Of a DNA stretch of 18,073 nt, positions 16,746-18,073 are shown piece by piece (the stretch's first letter is position 1; each line of letters starts with the position of its first letter). The DNA is from Saprospiraceae bacterium (GTDB lineage Bacteria > Bacteroidota > Bacteroidia > Chitinophagales > Saprospiraceae). The notes beneath the pieces are model-generated. The model worked only from the letters and a program-made list of their open reading frames with translations, was not told the DNA's origin and searched no databases. The stretch lies in NCBI GenBank assembly GCA_007128085.1, contig SKYC01000018.1, forward strand, positions 1 to 18,073, read 5' to 3'. A program made the position numbers and the translations under genes.

Positions 16746-17435
16746 TTATTTAATAAAATAAAAATACAGGGGTATGGTCGCAAATCCCAATGGAATTAAA
16801 ACCGCATACAACCTACCCAAAGTTTTGATCACCGGGGTGTATTTTTTGTGATTCAATCCAAGTGTCTGAAAGGCCGATTGAAAGCCATGCCACAAGTGAA
16901 GCGACAGAGCCAATAAGCCGAGTAAATAAATAACCACTATCCACCATTCGGAGAATGCCGTACTGACTCTGGCGTGCAAATCCTTTACCAACTCACCGTC
17001 CAGTCCCTCAATCGGAACCATTGTCAATTGATCGGTAAATTTTACCTTGTACCAAAAGTCACCCATATGGACCGCGAGAAAGAAAAATATCAGCAATCCC
17101 AAAAGAGCCATCTGTCGGGATGCAAAAGAATTTGACTTTCGGTTCGACACCGCATATCCGACTCCTCTGGCGCGACGGTTCAACACCCAGATAACCAATC
17201 CCTGAATGATGTGCAGTAGAATAAATGCGTACAATCCAAAAGAAAGGAATTGAATCAGTTCATTCTCACCCATGAAGTGGGCGTAAGTATTGAATGCAAC
17301 GCCATTGTCATCGTACAGCAACTGGAGGTTGCCGGCCAGGTGTACCACCAGAAAAACAATGAGGAACAAGCCCGTTAAACTCATAATGAGTTTCTTACCG
17401 AGCGAAGAAGTTAAAAAATTTGTTATCCAGCTCAT
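16746..17435 (-). CDS. sdhC: Succinate dehydrogenase cytochrome b subunit (type B, SdhC)
   Basis: This single-chain membrane anchor binds two b-type hemes and passes electrons to quinone, as in the B. subtilis-type enzyme. The 229-residue protein has five hydrophobic segments. His residues lie at the expected helix positions: H32 (VVHLAGN), H75 (LLHIIQGL), H123 (AVHMGDFW) and H180/H183 (LHLWHGFQ), matching the four axial ligands of the type B family. A separate SdhD is therefore not expected. The start at ATG 17435 fits the family. It is the first gene of sdhCAB and has a promoter-like octamer and a Fur-like inverted repeat upstream. Confidence 0.95.
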   Translation of the reverse strand: MSWITNFLTSSLGKKLIMSLTGLFLIVFLVVHLAGNLQLLYDDNGVAFNTYAHFMGENELIQFLSFGLYAFILLHIIQGLVIWVLNRRARGVGYAVSNRKSNSFASRQMALLGLLIFFFLAVHMGDFWYKVKFTDQLTMVPIEGLDGELVKDLHARVSTAFSEWWIVVIYLLGLLALSLHLWHGFQSAFQTLGLNHKKYTPVIKTLGRLYAVLIPLGFATIPLYFYFIK

Positions 17436-17457
17436 TTTAATTATTTGTTGTAACTCG

Positions 17458-17465
17458 CAAATCTA
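17458..17465 (-). promoter_or_regulatory. Candidate -7 promoter element of the sdh operon
   Basis: The minus strand reads TAGATTTG, an exact match to TAnnTTTG, 22 bases upstream of the sdhC ATG. This would give a leader of only about 15 bases. No TTTG is seen at the -33 distance. The position between rnhA and sdhC supports it, but the match alone is weak. Confidence 0.45.
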
Positions 17466-17512
17466 ATACATTAATAAAAAATACCATGGAATGGATTCAA
17501 TTCTGTGATTAT

Positions 17513-17527
17513 TTAGAATCATTCTAA
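17513..17527. promoter_or_regulatory. Candidate Fur/PerR-type operator upstream of sdhC
   Basis: TTAGAAT-C-ATTCTAA is a perfect 7-1-7 inverted repeat. It matches 12 of the 14 defined positions of the PerR consensus TTATAATnATTATAA and 10 of 14 of the Fur consensus TGATAATnATTATCA. It lies between the rnhA stop and the sdhC promoter candidate, about 78 bases upstream of the sdhC ATG. SDH needs three Fe-S clusters and two hemes, so control by an iron- or peroxide-sensing Fur-family regulator would make sense. No regulator gene is in the window, and whether it would activate or repress cannot be told. Confidence 0.5.
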
Positions 17528-17552
17528 CTTATTTCATCCCTTTGAAGGGGGG

Positions 17553-18073
17553 CTATTTTCTACCAAAGTCCGCTGGTATTTCACCCCATTTTTTCGTCGG
17601 CCATTTGAGTATGGGGTTTTTCCATTTATTATTTTCCAGCCAATTTTCCGCTCTCTTTATCAATTCAAAAAGTCGCTGATTCTTTGAATTCCTTTTTAAT
17701 TTTGTACGGGCCTTTTTTTTGTGCACCCAACCGATCGCAATGGTTGAATCTGAATAAATGGGTACATCTTCTCTATTCATTTTTTTCAGCAATGCGAGAG
17801 CGTGCACCAAAGCCAGGAATTCTCCTATATTGTTGGTTCCCCAATCGAAAGGCCCCATCCTGAAAATTTCTTCTCCCGAAACAGTCTTCACCCCCCTGTA
17901 CTCCATAACCCCCGGATTGCCTGAGCATGCCGCATCGACAGCTATAGACCCTTTTACCGGCCTCGGTTGTTCTTTTTTGGCCGGGGCTTTAACAGACGCC
18001 TTCCCCACGTATTTATCTGCCGTTGAACGAAAGGCCTTCACCGCTTCTTCTGAATTTTCAAAGGACTTGTACT
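17553..18073 (-). CDS. rnhA: Ribonuclease HI with viroplasmin-type N-terminal domain (5' end cut by the window)
   Basis: This cytoplasmic endonuclease cuts the RNA strand of RNA-DNA hybrids. The frame stays open to the window edge and the first visible residues, YKSFENSEEAVKAF, are the end of the caulimovirus viroplasmin-like hybrid-binding domain. The gene therefore starts outside the window, probably about 40 codons further. A Lys/Pro/Ala linker leads to the RNase H domain with VDAACSGNPG, NIGEFLALVHAL, YSDSTIAIGW and the terminal WGEIPADFGRK, which together carry the acidic active-site residues D, E, D and D. A GTG at 18041 is an internal codon, not the start. Expression is independent of sdhC, 117 bases downstream. 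Confidence 0.93.
   Translation of the reverse strand, partial: YKSFENSEEAVKAFRSTADKYVGKASVKAPAKKEQPRPVKGSIAVDAACSGNPGVMEYRGVKTVSGEEIFRMGPFDWGTNNIGEFLALVHALALLKKMNREDVPIYSDSTIAIGWVHKKKARTKLKRNSKNQRLFELIKRAENWLENNKWKNPILKWPTKKWGEIPADFGRK

Noticed and set aside
17535..17552. CCCTT/AAGGG repeat after the rnhA stop as a terminator
   Set aside because: The stem is four to five pairs with an almost absent loop and no T tract.
1..18073. CRISPR arrays, insertion sequences, prophage genes, tRNA or rRNA genes
   Set aside because: No regularly spaced repeats, transposase or phage-like frames, or cloverleaf sequences were seen on either strand.

Overview
The window reads as an ordinary chromosomal stretch from a member of the Bacteroidota. 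The evidence is a secreted protein with a type IX secretion (T9SS) C-terminal sorting domain, several promoter-like octamers of the Bacteroidota form TAnnTTTG, almost no Shine-Dalgarno sequences, a type B (SdhCAB) succinate dehydrogenase, a Bacteroidota-style PEP carboxylase and AsnRS, and an RNase HI with an N-terminal viroplasmin-type domain. I cannot name a genus. Full tricarboxylic acid cycle and anaplerotic genes next to a complete Mrp antiporter suggest an aerobic, probably salt- or alkali-exposed, free-living organism; that lifestyle is inference.

Layout. 1-86 (-): 5' end of an unidentified gene leaving the window. 87-428: non-coding, with a terminator-like hairpin. 429-1862 (+): asnS. 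1892-2185 (-): a DUF4870-type membrane protein gene broken by an in-frame TAG. 2323-4122 (-): a group II PLP-dependent decarboxylase followed closely by a DUF4269 protein. 4123-4461: a divergent promoter region. 4462-10215 (+): the seven-gene mrpABCDEFG Na+/H+ antiporter operon. 10226-12784 (-): ppc, converging on mrpG. 13028-17435 (-): sdhC-sdhA-sdhB followed by a secreted cohesin-like T9SS protein. 17553-18073 (-): rnhA, cut by the window edge.

How the genes work together. SdhCAB oxidises succinate to fumarate and passes electrons to (mena)quinone. PEP carboxylase refills oxaloacetate. Mrp exchanges cytoplasmic Na+ for external H+ using the proton gradient that respiration maintains. The decarboxylase-DUF4269 pair is probably one small transcription unit of unknown substrate.

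No CRISPR array, insertion sequence, prophage, tRNA or rRNA was seen, and I found no clear new multi-gene system. The most interesting signals are small: a 7-1-7 inverted repeat closely resembling a Fur/PerR box upstream of sdhC; the single-stop break in the DUF4870 gene; an orphan hairpin-plus-T6 upstream of asnS; palindromes upstream of ppc and between sdhA and sdhB; and a T9SS cohesin-like protein attached to the sdh operon.
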